64,000 bases of DNA from Epiperipatus broadwayi (lineage: Eukaryota > Onychophora > Udeonychophora > Euonychophora > Peripatidae): contig JAQFVV010000546.1 in the NCBI GenBank assembly GCA_028023455.1, positions 60,001 to 124,000 of the forward strand, written 5' to 3'. Below are positions 33,701-45,274 of the stretch, in pieces (the first letter of the stretch is position 1; each line of letters starts with the position of its first letter). The notes below the pieces were generated by a model. It saw only the letters and a list, made by a program, of their open reading frames with translations, was not told the DNA's origin and did not search any database. Both the position numbers and the translations under genes were made by a program.

Positions 33701-35150
33701 TTTCATGGCTGCCAACACAATATAGCTGCTTTTCATTTTAAGAGATTAGGACCCCCACCTTTGGATATTCTTTATAATAGTTCCACAATTCATGTTAATA
33801 ATTTTCTGGTATAATTTTATAATTTTCTGTCTTCAAGTAGGTGCTTATCAAGATGAAATTTAATTTTCATGTGGAAATTATTAGTTTTACATACCAATTG
33901 ATATTACTTGTAGAGTGGTCATGAAAAGATTGGCATCTATTCATCCCAAGCTGTTATAATGTAGGCTTTAGTTAAATTGCACTTAAATTACATACAGATC
34001 TTAATATCAAATTGTATGTTGCAATTGTGAATGCAGACAGATTACACTGCTATGTTTAGGTAAATGTCATATTATTTTCAAGCTTGCGATGATACCAGTT
34101 ATGACAGGAACATATGTCTAATAAGAATTTGTTGCTAATTTTTGTTTTTATCAATAAGTACCACTTGGAATGTCATAAAAAATTTCAATAGTCAGTGTAA
34201 ATTAAAGTAACTTTTTTCATTATTAGTATTGTTGTTATTATTATCATTATTATTATTATTACACATAGATAACTATCCACATTTTCACTTCATTCTATTT
34301 GTTTATAATTACTTAGCAGTGACAAGAAAAAGATGGTTCCACATTTCTCTAGATCATCATAGATATAGAAAGGTAATGTATATTTAAAAAACCACAAATT
34401 AGTGTGAAATTTACACTAAGATAAAATTAAAACTCTAAATTAACCGTCTAAATTTAATCTGTAAAGACAGAGTAAACAATTACTTCTTTTTTTTTTTTGT
34501 AAATGGAGTGTATTTAAAACACAGACTACCTATTCCACAAAAATTATTTACTCAGTCTTTATAGTTTAAAACTTGATCAGTTAATTTGAAAATTTAATTA
34601 TGTCTAGATTAATTAAAATTTTGTAGTTGTTTGTAATTATTTAAATATATATATTATTTTTATATATTTATGACAAGCTATTTACAGTTGTGACTATTTT
34701 TTTTTTTTTACTTTGTGTTAAACATTTATAAACAAGTAGCTTATAATTGAACTGGATTGTGGTATTAATATGTGGGTAGTTATAACACTTTAATATAATT
34801 AGAAGAGATTTGAACTCAGCTTTCAAGCGCCCTATAGTTACCCACTCCATCTTATACAACCGATGCATTAAGTTCAGCATAGACAATATACTTGTATTTA
34901 AATTCACTAATATATTTTTTCAGTTAATATTATTCATGAATATTTTCTAAATATATTGCTATATTGAACAGGTGATGTGGAGATACTAACAAAATAATTT
35001 AATTAGCCTTTACTGTTTAAATTTAGCCGATTTAGAAAAGTTTGGAGTTTTAACATCTACATTAATTTAAATTTTATCTCTGTTTGTGATAGTCGAAATA
35101 TATCTTGTTTTTATGCTAATATAAAGTGCCAAAGCAGAGTTTGTATATAT
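33701..35150. other. AT-rich intergenic DNA
   Basis: No supported gene. The minus-strand text around 34870-34800 has GAGTTCAAATCTC, a box-B-like string, with weak tRNA resemblance. A short ATT microsatellite lies near 34225-34260. Confidence 0.4.
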
Positions 35151-35710
35151 TTTATTTAAATTAATTGAACCAAGTAAACTTTCTAACTTTCAATACTTGT
35201 AAATCATGTTCATGGTTATTCTGTAGAGAAGATCCATTTTTGCTAATTTGAATACTGTTTGATTTTTGGTTCATTACATATTCATTTTGTGCAATAACCC
35301 ATGCCTCTTTAATTTTGCATTTCTATCATTACTTTCTTCATACATTATTTTTATAATGCTTGGATCAAAACTATGTCTGTGTTCTTGTTCATGGTTGTAA
35401 AAGATCGATGTTCTTATAAAAGCAGACTTAGCAAAAGTTATGTCCAGTTCTATTAGCACAAGCTAAGTCTGATACTAACAGTACATCTGTCTTTTATAAT
35501 CATGAACAAGAACATGGACATCGTTAGGATCCAAATATTATTAAAATAGTGTGTGAAGAAGGAAACTACAGGAAATGTGAAATTAAAGAAACTTGGTTCA
35601 ATGCACAAAATGCATATATAATGAACCCCAGAAATTAGTAAAAAATGAGTCTTTTCATCAGAATAATCATAAATATGATACATACTTGGCTTAATTAATT
35701 TCAATCAAAC
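35150..35710. pseudogene. Inverted pair of Penelope-like endonuclease fragments
   Basis: Minus strand 35459-35274 ends HEQEHRHSFDPSIIKIMYEE and continues NDRNAKLKRHGLLHKMNM. Plus strand 35505-35630 carries a diverged mirror copy (HEQEHGHR-DPNIIKIVCEE). The pattern H-S-F-D-x-x-x-x-K-I followed by a Y-R-K-R-like segment is typical of the C-terminal side of PLE GIY-YIG endonucleases. The two copies meet head to head near 35460. Confidence 0.6.
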
Positions 35711-35799
35711 AAACTATGTTTTGATACTTAGTATTAAAAATGACAGAGTATTAACACATTTGTACATATTGTCTTTATATATAAATGATTTTTGGGTAA

Positions 35800-36090
35800 A
35801 ACTGTATATTTTATAAGCTCTCATTTTATCTCTGTCTTCTAATATTGACTCTAAATTAATGGGTAGTACAACTAAGAGAAATATACATTTTGATAAACCT
35901 CATATTCTGAATACTAAACTATTACCAACTGATTCACATGCCTCATCTCGCATTCAATCACATTACAGTTTGAGATTGAACAAATTTTCTTTCAAGATTT
36001 TACCTTGACAATGGTGGATACTAGTTCATCGAAATATTGGTATATAATAGAAAAAAATACATGGTTTTACCCAAAAGTCACTTATCTACA
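35800..36090 (+). pseudogene. Penelope-like 3' end segment
   Basis: The plus strand from 35815 resembles the minus-strand segment 51400-51215 at peptide level (LILSLSSN, FDKPHILN, HTQSHY). It is followed by the same terminal DNA (TTGACAATGGTGGATACTAG and CGAAATATTGGTAT at 36004-36045). The same terminus recurs at 51215-51142 (minus) and 51482-51558 (plus). It lies downstream of endonuclease fragments, so it is probably the 3' part of a PLE family. Confidence 0.55.
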
Positions 36091-36266
36091 TCATACAACC
36101 ATGAAAACATTAAATATAATGTCTTTATATATATATGAAAAACAAAAAAACCAAGTTAAAAACTTGCTAATGCTTCTATTTATGTCAATAGATGGAATTC
36201 TACCAAAAACACCATCAAGTGTAAGTTTGTTTCACAAATGTCAGAGCAAGAATTCACTATCTCTAA

Positions 36267-36332
36267 CTTTATTTCCACTTTCAGATCATGATTTCAAGCT
36301 ATTTGCTATCATCAGTGAAAGACAGGAATAAG
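36267..36332 (-). ncRNA. Hammerhead ribozyme, family B, copy 1
   Basis: Minus strand: stem I CTTTCA with TGAAAG; core CTGATGA (36315-36309); stem II AGC/GCT with loop AAATA; GAAA; self-complementary stem III ATCATGAT; cleavage-site C. An outer helix (CTTATTCC with GGAAATAAAG) extends stem I. All invariant core residues are present, with a U-U mismatch beside the core in stem II. Confidence 0.7.
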
Positions 36333-36669
36333 AAACTAGATCTAAACACAAACTCTGAGCATTTATGAAACAGTTTCTATTCAGCTTGCAAGCATGAATC
36401 TTTTAGACACTGTAATGTCTTCAAACTCAGCATAGCAAGCCAGTTAGCTATATGGGTCTGATATCAGTTCAGCATCACCACATAGTAGAAGCCTCAGCAA
36501 TATATATCATTGCAAAAAAGACCTCAAAGGTACATTTATGAAAAACAAAAAAAACAAGTTAAAAACTTGCTAACGCTTGTATTTATGTCAATAGATGGTG
36601 TTCTACCAAAAACACCATCAAGCGTAAGTTTGTTTCACAAATGTCAGAGCAAGCATTCACTATCTCTAA

Positions 36670-36735
36670 CTTTATTTCCACTTTCAGATCATGATTTCAA
36701 GCTATTTGCTATCGTCAGTGAAAGACAGGAATAAG
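36670..36735 (-). ncRNA. Hammerhead ribozyme, family B, copy 2
   Basis: As copy 1 but the first box is CTGACGA (36718-36712). Position 7 is variable in the consensus, so the core remains complete. Confidence 0.7.
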
Positions 36736-36864
36736 AAACTAGATCTAAACACAAACTCTGAGCATTTATGAAACAGTTTCTATTCAGCTTGCAAGTGTGA
36801 ATCTTTTAGACACTGTAATGTCTTCAAACTCAGCAAGCTCAGAGTTTGTGTTTAGATCTAGTTT

Positions 36865-36930
36865 CTTATTCCTGTCTTTCACTGACATTAGCAAATAGCT
36901 TGAAATCATGATCTGAAAGTGGAAATAAAG
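36865..36930 (+). ncRNA. Hammerhead, family B, copy 3, core damaged
   Basis: The stems match the other copies, but the first box reads CTGACAT (36882-36888). G8 and A9 are both lost, so self-cleavage is not expected. Confidence 0.6.
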
Positions 36931-37266
36931 TTAGAGATAGTGAATGCTTGCTCTGACATTTGTGAAACAAACTTACGCTTGACGGTGTTTTTGGTAGAAC
37001 ACCATCTATTGACATAAATACAAGCATTAGCAAGTTTTTAACTTGTTTTTTTGTTTTTCATAAATGTACCTTTGAGGTCTTTCTTGCAATGATATATATT
37101 GCAGAGGCTTCTACTATGTGGTGATGCTGAACTGATATCAGACCCATATAGCTATCTGGCTTGCTATGCCGAGTTTGAAGACATTACGGTGTCTAAAAGA
37201 TTCACGCTTGCAAGCTGAATAGAAACTGTTTCATAAATTCTCAAAGTTTGTGTTTAGATCTAGTTT

Positions 37267-37332
37267 CTTATTCCTGTCTTTCACTGATGATAGCAAATAG
37301 CTTGAAATCATGATCTGAAAGTGGAAATAAAG
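37267..37332 (+). ncRNA. Hammerhead ribozyme, family B, copy 4
   Basis: CTTTCA 37278-37283 pairs with TGAAAG 37316-37321. Core CTGATGA 37284-37290, stem II AGC 37292-37294 with GCT 37300-37302, GAAA 37304-37307, stem III ATCATGAT 37307-37314, predicted cleavage after C37315. The outer helix runs 37267-37274 with 37323-37332. Intact core. Confidence 0.75.
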
Positions 37333-37446
37333 TTAGAGATAGTGAATGCTTGCTCTGACATTTGTGAAACAAACTTACGCTTGACGGTGTTTTTGGTAGA
37401 ACGCCATCTATTGACACATATATATAATTAACACAAAATTCACAAT

Positions 37447-37640
37447 TCAACTAGATTAGCCAAGAAAACAAAATCTAAAACACTATCACTGCTAGAAGCA
37501 GACTTCTCAAGTGTTAGAAACATAACAGTGAAACCATTGGTAATGTTTACTCAACCAGACTAGCCAAGAAAATAAAATCTAAAACACAACCAATGGTTTC
37601 ACTGCTACAAGCAGACTTCTCAAATGTAAAGAACTACAAA
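37447..37640. repeat. Two-copy tandem repeat, about 104 bp unit
   Basis: AGCCAAGAAAACAAAATCTA (37456) recurs, slightly diverged, near 37560 along with CACTGCTAGAAGCAGACTTC (about 37488 and 37598). Confidence 0.75.
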
Positions 37641-38812
37641 ACAACAACACATTTGTATTAAACATTAGCCACAATTCCATTTACTTCTCATCAAATAATT
37701 CTTTGTATATTTATCCAGTTAACAATGTGTGTTAAATATATATATAAGATCATTGTAAAGAAATTTTTTTACATAAAAAAAAATTATATATAATTTTTTG
37801 ATATAGCAAATATAATACATCATTCTAGATAATTAGTGAGTTTGACAGTTGATTCAATACTTTCTGAAGATGAAAAATTGCATAATCAATTTTTTTTTTT
37901 TTTAGGAATTTCTGTAATTTTTTTTAAAAAACTCGGGATTGCTAATTAAGATAAAAATAGTATGGTCTAATTATCACCAACAATATGTTTTAATGTCATC
38001 TAATCACAAAATTAAAAATAGATATTATCTGAAGAAACTAATATATAAATGATAAAGTTACCAAATAATTTTTAAAATAAAACTTTGGTAAATTTCAAAC
38101 GGACACTACAATTACTCCCGCAAAATTTAAAACAGCAAATTTTCACTGACTTATGACTTCTAAAATTTGCTATTACTTATTGTCAGTCCATGATGGATAC
38201 CTAGATTTTATGCTTTCAAGTCATTAGTCTCATTAAGATGCTTAAATTGTTTTGACTTTTCCTTTTTTATTAGATTCTCTCAAAAAGTGATTTTCCAACT
38301 AAAAATGGCAAAAAATAAAAATAAATAAAAACAAATCCTGAATTATATCAAAACACATAGCTTTCTAATCAATTACAGTTTTAAATTTAATATTGCTTCC
38401 TTTTAATTAGTTATAATGACTTATATTATTATGATTCACAATATTTGAGCCCTAGTCCCTCTTTATTTTTAATATATTGAATATAATAAATATAGTGTAA
38501 TTTAAACCACAAACATGATATATTAGAAAAGTTGGGGTTGGATGATGAAGATAGGGATTTTAAAGTTGATCATGTGTTTAAGATGATGGAGTGTGTTTGT
38601 TTGAAGTTTAATAGTGTAATTTCCAGTCTTGACTAATAAAGCAAATACATTAATAAGTATTTCAGCATCCTTTACTAATCAAACATTGGATTTAGTAATC
38701 TAATAAGTAAAGAGATGTTCAAATATTTATTAATAGTATTTGGTTTATTAATTAAGACCCAAACTTATAAATATGTTATTTATTACATACATACCCCATG
38801 TAATAATCAAAA
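37641..38812. other. AT-rich intergenic DNA, nothing recognised
   Basis: No gene. A T-rich run lies near 37890 and one A-rich run near 38310. Confidence 0.45.
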
Positions 38813-39170
38813 AAGCAAGTCATATATAACGTGACATTACTTTTATAAGCTTGTATTTACAAAAATGCAATACAGAGAGCATACCAATAGCTCAAACTAA
38901 GTTAGATAGCTGGATTTAAAGACATTTTCATGTCCAAAAATTTCAGAGTTTCTACTTAAATATACATATGAAATAAGTGCTGGGTTTTGAGTTGATATTT
39001 TAGATCTAGTGTCTGAATATTCTAGCTCTTTACTGACATGAACCATAATCTCGAAACCAGTTGGTCTGGAGATGAGAGTGTTCTGGATAGAGATTTTAAA
39101 CATTTTCTCATACCACACTTATTAATTAAGAGCTTGTTTGAGTTATTGGTACACTCTCTGTATTGTATTA
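38813..39170. mobile_element. Foldback-family element, copy 1, with hammerhead
   Basis: It begins AAGCAAGTCATATATAACGT. The arm GCATACCAATAGCTCAAAC (about 38880) is mirrored by GAGTTATTGGTACACTCTCT near 39136. The sequence matches the right half of the foldback at 48.1-48.7 kb, including TTGATATTTTAGATCTAGTG near 38992. The right arm ends early, so it is truncated or recombined. The minus-strand 73-codon frame is spurious. Confidence 0.7.
39015..39083 (+). ncRNA. Hammerhead, family C, copy 1, core altered
   Basis: Stem I is fully paired including wobbles: GAATATTCT 39015-39023 with AGAGTGTTC 39075-39083, and TTTA with TGGA. GAAA at 39053-39056 is followed by stem III ACC/GGT (loop AGTT) and cleavage-site C39066. 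The first box is CTGACAT (39033-39039): G8 is A and A9 is T. The fold is conserved but catalysis is doubtful. Confidence 0.55.
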
Positions 39171-39381
39171 TTCCCATGTAGTATGATATTAATGGCTTCT
39201 CAATATTTTATATAGGGATACATGAATTTGTCATCTTGGGTGGTAGTGACTTGTATTCATACTAAGAATATAAATTTGAAATCTTATTGGCTAAGCATTG
39301 TTTTATTTTATTACCATTATAATAATATATATAAAATAATCCCAGTGTATAATGCTATACTGAAATAAATATACAAATATT

Positions 39382-39528
39382 AAGCATTAAATCACCCCAC
39401 ATGGTTAAGAAATCCAGTACCGCCCTCTGTGAGGTGACTATTTTGAAATACAAACTCTAATGTATTTATATATTAGTTCACAGAGGGCGGTACTGGATTT
39501 TTTAACCATGTGGGGTGACTTAATGCAT
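39382..39528. mobile_element. MITE with about 52 bp near-perfect inverted repeats
   Basis: AAGCATTAAATCACCCCACA onward (39383-39432) mirrors 39479-39528, which includes GAGGGCGGTACTGGATTTTT. The spacer is about 45 bp. Very high arm identity implies recent movement or conversion. The flanks are TA-rich, so a TA target duplication cannot be confirmed. Confidence 0.85.
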
Positions 39529-41715
39529 AATATATATATATCATTGCAAGTAAATTACTGTTCTGTTAGAGATAGTAAGCTGGATTAAAAGTCCCTTATT
39601 ATGAGAATTTTTTGTAGGTAGTTAAGTACATTAAAGATTAATGTTTGCCTGTATATAAATTCAAGTTCTAAAATTAAATAGGTTAAATTTATAATATATT
39701 TTGGTGGCATGACCCCTGTCACTTTTGGTGCTCAACCCCCAGAGTTTGTTCTAATCACCCATACCCTTTTGGTGAAGCTTATGGAAAAATATTTATTTTA
39801 CCATTTCTTTCTATACAATAGATATAGGATATTTTTAAAATTCCAACAGTATTACATTAAAGTTGGTTAAAATTTGAAAAAGATAATACCAAACACCTAT
39901 ATGCAGGATTTAAAATTCTTCTGCTCAATATGTTGCACAAAATCATCATTTACGATTTCTTGCAAAAATTCTGAGGATGGACATGTATTTCTAAGTTCTA
40001 TTTCTGAGAGCAGGTTCCTTATTGCTAAAGAGAAGAAATATTGAAAGAATACAATAACAAAAGTCTATTGTCAATGATTTCAATTCTTTTTATATATATA
40101 TAAAAATGCCAAAAGATTCAAATATCTTAAGCTTTTCCCAATTTTCAATCATGATCTAATACATTACATAAAATCATCACTTCCATTACTTATATAAAGA
40201 CTTAAGTTGTAATTATTTTTCAGACGCTTATTTCTAAGGTTACAGCCTTAGTAAATTATTATATAAAGACTCTAAAAGAATTATTTAACTTAAATTGTAA
40301 AAAACATAATCTATAACTTACATTTATATATTTAAACAAAAACTATAAAATTACTTACAGAAGTAAGTTCGATATTTTCCATATTAAATAAGTCCACATT
40401 AACTACTTTACAAGATGCAACTTTATTCTTGTTATTTTCTTTAACATATATTAAATTGGACCAGAGAAAGTTTATTGTTAAATAAATAATTAACAATACC
40501 TTTTAAAATATTGTACTTTTTTCTATAGATACTTCATTTCTGTGAGATTTTTAACAACAGTTTTTTTTTTTATAAGAGTGGCTTTTAAATCTTTCAAATT
40601 TGTTTTATGAGCTGTGGAATAATTGAGAACTATGAATCTGACTGATTAAATTGAAAGTGTGTCCAGTGAATAATATAAATTAACACTATCTTTTCTTGTT
40701 TCATGTTTATAAGGTGAATATAAATAATACAAGGATGTGTACTTGTTTCAATACTAAACTGTAGGCAGTTGTTTAATAAAACAGATATCAAGATGCAATA
40801 CAGATTTGATTTTTAATTTGAAATAATTAAAAATGAAACAAGAATTTCCTTTCTTAGATTCTGATGTCTGTGCTATTTTTTCTTATTCAAATGATAATTT
40901 ACATAAGGTACTTAATGTTTTAAATGCAATACATAAAGCTTAAGATTTAGTAATAAAGGTTTAAAAATCTCAAATTCTTTATTAGCTTATGGTCGAAGAA
41001 AAATCCTCAGAAATTTTTTCTTTGAATAATCATCAAAGAATGTAAATCATTGTAAATATGTTGGATAGTTTTATAAATAGGCAGGTAAACTTAGATATGA
41101 GATGTAGCACAGACTACAATGTGTGACTGTTTTTATTAAGTTAAAAAATAGGATTTATCACAGACAAATAACAGATACAATTAAATTAGCCACATAGAGA
41201 GCTGTTATTTTGCTTAATGTATTGGATGGAAATATAACTTGGAAATCCTACCAATATAGAATAAAGGTATTAGCAAAAATTATTTAAAAATGTACCAATA
41301 AAATGTTCTTCAACTTGATGGATGTGATACTATAAAATCAATTCTTGTAAAATCATACTTTTGATGCATTGGACATATGAAAGAATTAGAATATACAAGA
41401 CTTTCTAAAAAAGAGTTTTCATTTCAACAAAATTTTTTTATTAGCAATAAATAGTGATTACATCCGATAAAAGAAAATTAAATAAATAAATTGTACAATA
41501 ACATGATTATATTAATGTTCTGTTTGCCATCTGGCTAGATTATGTTATGAGAGCGCAATTGTTATACACTTATGAGGTTGGGTATAATGAAGAATTTTGT
41601 GTAGAATATGAGAAACTAAGAACTTGTTTAATGGTATTAGCATTTTTAGTATAAACATGAATATTTTCTTTTAAAATTGCCTAATCTATAGTGCTGGATA
41701 GGTGGGAGTTGATAA
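39529..41715. other. AT-rich intergenic DNA
   Basis: 2.2 kb without a supported gene or clear repeat. A TATATATA run lies near 40092. Confidence 0.45.
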
Positions 41716-43860
41716 TCAGGAAAAGGATAGAGCAGTTAAAGACCAGGTATCATCAAAGACTTTACTGGAGGCAAGGAGCTGATCACATTTCTTGATTTTT
41801 TTGAGCGTTTGATAAAACAATGGTATGATTTGTGGTGGGGGTAATTCCATGAGAGTTTTGCATCTCACTATCCATATGGCATAAAGGACAAAGGTAGAAA
41901 GCCTTATTATTGCAAAAGTTCCATTATGTAAGGCATTTTCAAATGAGAAAATCATGTCAGATCTTATGTTGGAGTTGATGATGATTATATCTTTCAGTGT
42001 TTTAAGTCTTGGGCACTGGTATATAATATGATCTATGGTTTCATCTTCATGAGAACACAGACCACATATTGGGTCAATGCTAGAAAAACCTCTTCGGTGA
42101 TAAAGAAACCAATTCATGGGAAGTGCATTAAGATTAATTTTAATGATGAAGTCAAGGAATTTGGGTTCCAGACTCCATCTTTTGAAGTGTGTAATGAGGC
42201 TTTGGTTGGTTACATTTAGGCTGGTTTTAATGGGTTGTTGATTATAGTTGATTAGATTGTATGCTTCCCATAAGGTGATTTTCTGGTTAAGGTTAGAGGG
42301 CATCATCGGTTTATAAAGTTGTAGGTGTTCTACTAGCAATGCTATCCATGACCTGGAAAAGGGTGGAGGACAATCAGTCAGTGTAATTTTTTTTAATAAT
42401 GTTGGAGTATCTGCAGGAGAGGACAAGATTATGTAGAGTGTTGTGGGTTTTTTGTAAAATGATTGCCTGTATCGAGTGGAATGATAGTCCATTGAACCTG
42501 CACGGTTATTGGATACCTCACAAGCTAATAGCAACTGTCCTTCCTCTCCAGAGAAGTTTGGTGCATAATTGGTTAATTTTATTTTGAAACTGTTTAGACA
42601 TTTTTATGAATGGAAGATAATATGAGATTTTTGACATTATGATTATGTTGAGGAAGCCAACCTTTTCATATAATGAAAGGTATATGCTAGAGAGTGAAGT
42701 GGTGATGGCTTCGATTGATTGGAGGATTGCATCTTGAATCTCTCTTGCCATTGCAGTTGGAGGTTTGAAGATTGGGAAACCTAGATATCTTTGGGGTTTT
42801 GCAGAAAAGGAGGAGTTAATTTGTTTGCCAGACATTATCTTCCAGATGGAAGATTTGTTAAAATTTATTTGTAGGCCAAGTTTTGTTGTATTTCTGAATT
42901 TAAGATGTTCATGAGATGGGGAAGGTATTTAATGGTGGGAAGCATGACCATGATGTCATCTATATATGCAAATACATTGAAATTTTTATTGAGAGAGGGG
43001 AGGAATATTCCTGGGAGGTTTATTTCTATATCCATCAGAAGAGGGTTGATGTATGCTGAGAAGAATAGGGCACTGACTGGAGATCCTTGTGGAATCAACT
43101 TATATGGCTTGAAATCTGGTGTGATCTTGCCATCAAGAGAAAAATCTCTCTGTTGTTGAGCAAATTGCTGACCATCTGAACAATCACATGGACGGAATGT
43201 TGCATTGTGCCAGAATATCCAGGAAAGTGTTTATCCAGACCGAATCAAATGCCACTGCAACATCCAGTTGGACAGCAATAGGTTTGGATTTACAATGTAC
43301 TCTGATATAATTGAACAGTGCAGTTATGTTGGTCATAGCATGCGAGGTTGATGATCCCTTTTTTCCATATTGGTTTGGCAAGATATGGTTAAGAATTTGA
43401 GTTTGGATTTGATCTTTAATAACTGACTCAATTATCTTGATAAGCAATGGGGTCATGGAAATTGGCCAGATACTGTTGATGTCGTTTAGTGGTTTTGCTT
43501 TTTTAATAAAAGGGATGAGTGCCACTGGGCAAAGATCTGTTATGTTTCTGTTGCCGGAGACTAGGTGATCAATCATTTTTTTAATAATTGGAACCGTGAA
43601 TTGACTGAGGTGTTTGAGAAGAAAATTTGGAATGCCGTGAAGGCCAGAATGAACACCATCACGGAGGGATGTTATTTTCTTTTTGATTTGGATTTCTGTG
43701 ATGCCATGTTCGCCTGGGTCACCAGCATCCAACCAACTGTTTACATTAATTGGCAGAATTGTTGGCTGATGTGCTGCATCATTGGAAAGCCAATGAGATT
43801 GGTGCCATTAGTATTAATGGATAAGGGAGTGACTTGTTAAAAGAGAGTTTTATGGTGGAA
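41716..43860 (-). pseudogene. LINE reverse transcriptase with C-terminal zinc knuckle, frameshifted
   Basis: Four minus-strand frames join in order: 43732-43184, 43098-42865, 42835-42518, 42534-41716. The first has the RT fingers (KPLNDINSIWPISMTPLLIK) and motif A (PIAVQLDVAVAFDSVWINTF). The second has IPQGSPVSALFFSAYINPLL and the catalytic FAYIDDIMVM with intact aspartates. The third has RYLGFPIF. The last ends with a zinc-binding CGLCSHEDETIDHIIYQCP (C-x2-C-x6-H-x4-C), like the zf-RVT domain after LINE RTs. No endonuclease is visible upstream, so it is 5'-truncated. Clade uncertain; the zinc knuckle and YLG-PIF motif suggest an L1/Tx1-like lineage. At least three frameshifts. Confidence 0.8.
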
Positions 43861-45093
43861 TTAATCTTCATTTTCATAAAAGATGTAGATCCCATTTATG
43901 TTATAAATATTACTTCAAAGGTATTTTAAAAAGGCGCAATGTTGATATCTACATTAGGAAGAAATAGTAGAGAATAAAATACATTTGAGAGCTACAAGAA
44001 AAAAAATGTTTCAGCAAAAGGAATAAAAAAAAAACAGCATTATATAAAACATCATATAAAAAAACGGACCAATATGGTCTATATGTAGATAGACATTGTG
44101 TGTTTCACAAATTGGTTTATATAGCAATGATTTTTATTTAAACTGTAGTAATTCGTTATGTATATATATATATCGGAAATGATAAAAATATGTGTAAGAG
44201 ATTGCGATCTAAACTAACTGATGAGTGCTGGTTCAGCATGAAATATTCATCTTGGGATCATACATATTTTTTCATATATCTTTGGTCATGACTGCACGCC
44301 TTCACAAGGTGTTAAAAGTAGATAAAAACCAGTCATCAATATATAGAAAATGTAATGATTATTTATGATTAATATTGATTACTCGTATATCTCCGGAGAG
44401 CTCTTATTTCTGAAAAATTACAGAAACAAAGTGAGAAGAATAATAAAAATAAAAAAAGGACTAAGATTATGTAAACATATATTTAATTTTGACTAACTCT
44501 TTGTTTTGCGAATTAGTTCTTTTCAAGTTTTACCACAATAATTTTAAAATACAAAAGCGATCACCATTGTTTATGCTAACTCCACTAAAAGCATTTCTTT
44601 CTTTCATTTTAGCATTTCTATTGTAACTTTCAATTACGTTTCTTTTAAACAAAAAATTGTAGATAAGCTTATTTTAAATTGTAAATTAAAGTACATTTTC
44701 TAGATCTGACTTTTAAGTTTTACAAAAGCTTCAGTTTTTATGTATTAATAATTACAATTTTTTATTCACACTAAAGTTTTTTAAAACAAAAATAAGATTT
44801 TTTTTTTTAAAAAAAAAAAAAAGAAAAAAGCTACTACTAAACTGATAAATTTTATTATCCACTGAAATGAAAGCAATTGAAAACATTTTACTTAAAGAGT
44901 TAAAAAAAGTTTGCTTTTTTTCGCAGGTTTACACTAATTTCTAACTAAAACATATTTATTTGTTCTTGATAATATAGGATAATAAACAATAGATACACAG
45001 ACTTTAAATAGCCAATACAGGGCAAATATTTGTTACAAATATCTCTAAAACAAGCAATAAAAAAAAAAAAACAGTGAAAAAGATAGTTTTATT
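43861..45093. other. AT-rich intergenic DNA around a hammerhead
   Basis: The only structured feature is the ribozyme at 44188-44267. Homopolymer A and T runs lie at 44030, 44800 and 45060. Confidence 0.45.
44188..44267 (+). ncRNA. Hammerhead ribozyme, family A relative, stand-alone copy
   Basis: CTGATGA 44218-44224; stem II GTGCT 44225-44229 with AGCAT 44235-44239 (loop GGTTC, one G-U pair); GAAA 44240-44243; two-pair stem III (AT with AT, loop ATTC); cleavage-site C44251. Stem I is CTAA 44214-44217 with TTGG 44252-44255, then GATC with GATC, and an outer helix ATATGT 44188-44193 with ACATAT 44262-44267. The core is complete and stem II is better paired than in the 13 kb copies, so this may be nearer the ancestral form. 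Confidence 0.7.
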
Positions 45094-45249
45094 TACTCGA
45101 TTTTAATTATCAGTGGTGAGAGTTTGAACATCTTTCAATCCTTATTAATTTCCTAATTAAAGATAACTAAATACTCGATTTTAATTATCAGTGGTGAGAG
45201 TTTGAACATCTTTCAATCCTTATTAACCTCCTAATTAAAGGTAACTAAA
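45094..45249. repeat. Two-copy tandem repeat, 78 bp unit
   Basis: TACTCGATTTTAATTATCAG starts at 45094 and again at 45172. The two units differ at only a few bases. Confidence 0.95.
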
Positions 45250-45274
45250 TACTTATTTATTGACTAATATTAGA

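Larger units (their letters stand above)
36150..37425. repeat. Palindromic array of four hammerhead-bearing repeats
   Basis: A unit of about 280 bp occurs as two copies in one orientation (about 36161-36440 and 36549-36835) and two in the other (36836-37080 and 37246-37420). The two halves meet near 36836. Shared blocks include AAAAACACCATCAAGTGTAA and CTAGATCTAAACACAAACTC. Each unit contains a hammerhead, three with an intact core. The short open frames across the array are not genes. Confidence 0.85.

Noticed and set aside
34800-34875. Box-B-like GAGTTCAAATCTC on the minus strand as a tRNA gene
   Set aside because: No acceptable acceptor or D stem; kept only as a note in the intergenic entry.
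42028-43159. Plus-strand frames of 62-84 codons
   Set aside because: Antisense shadows of the minus-strand LINE.
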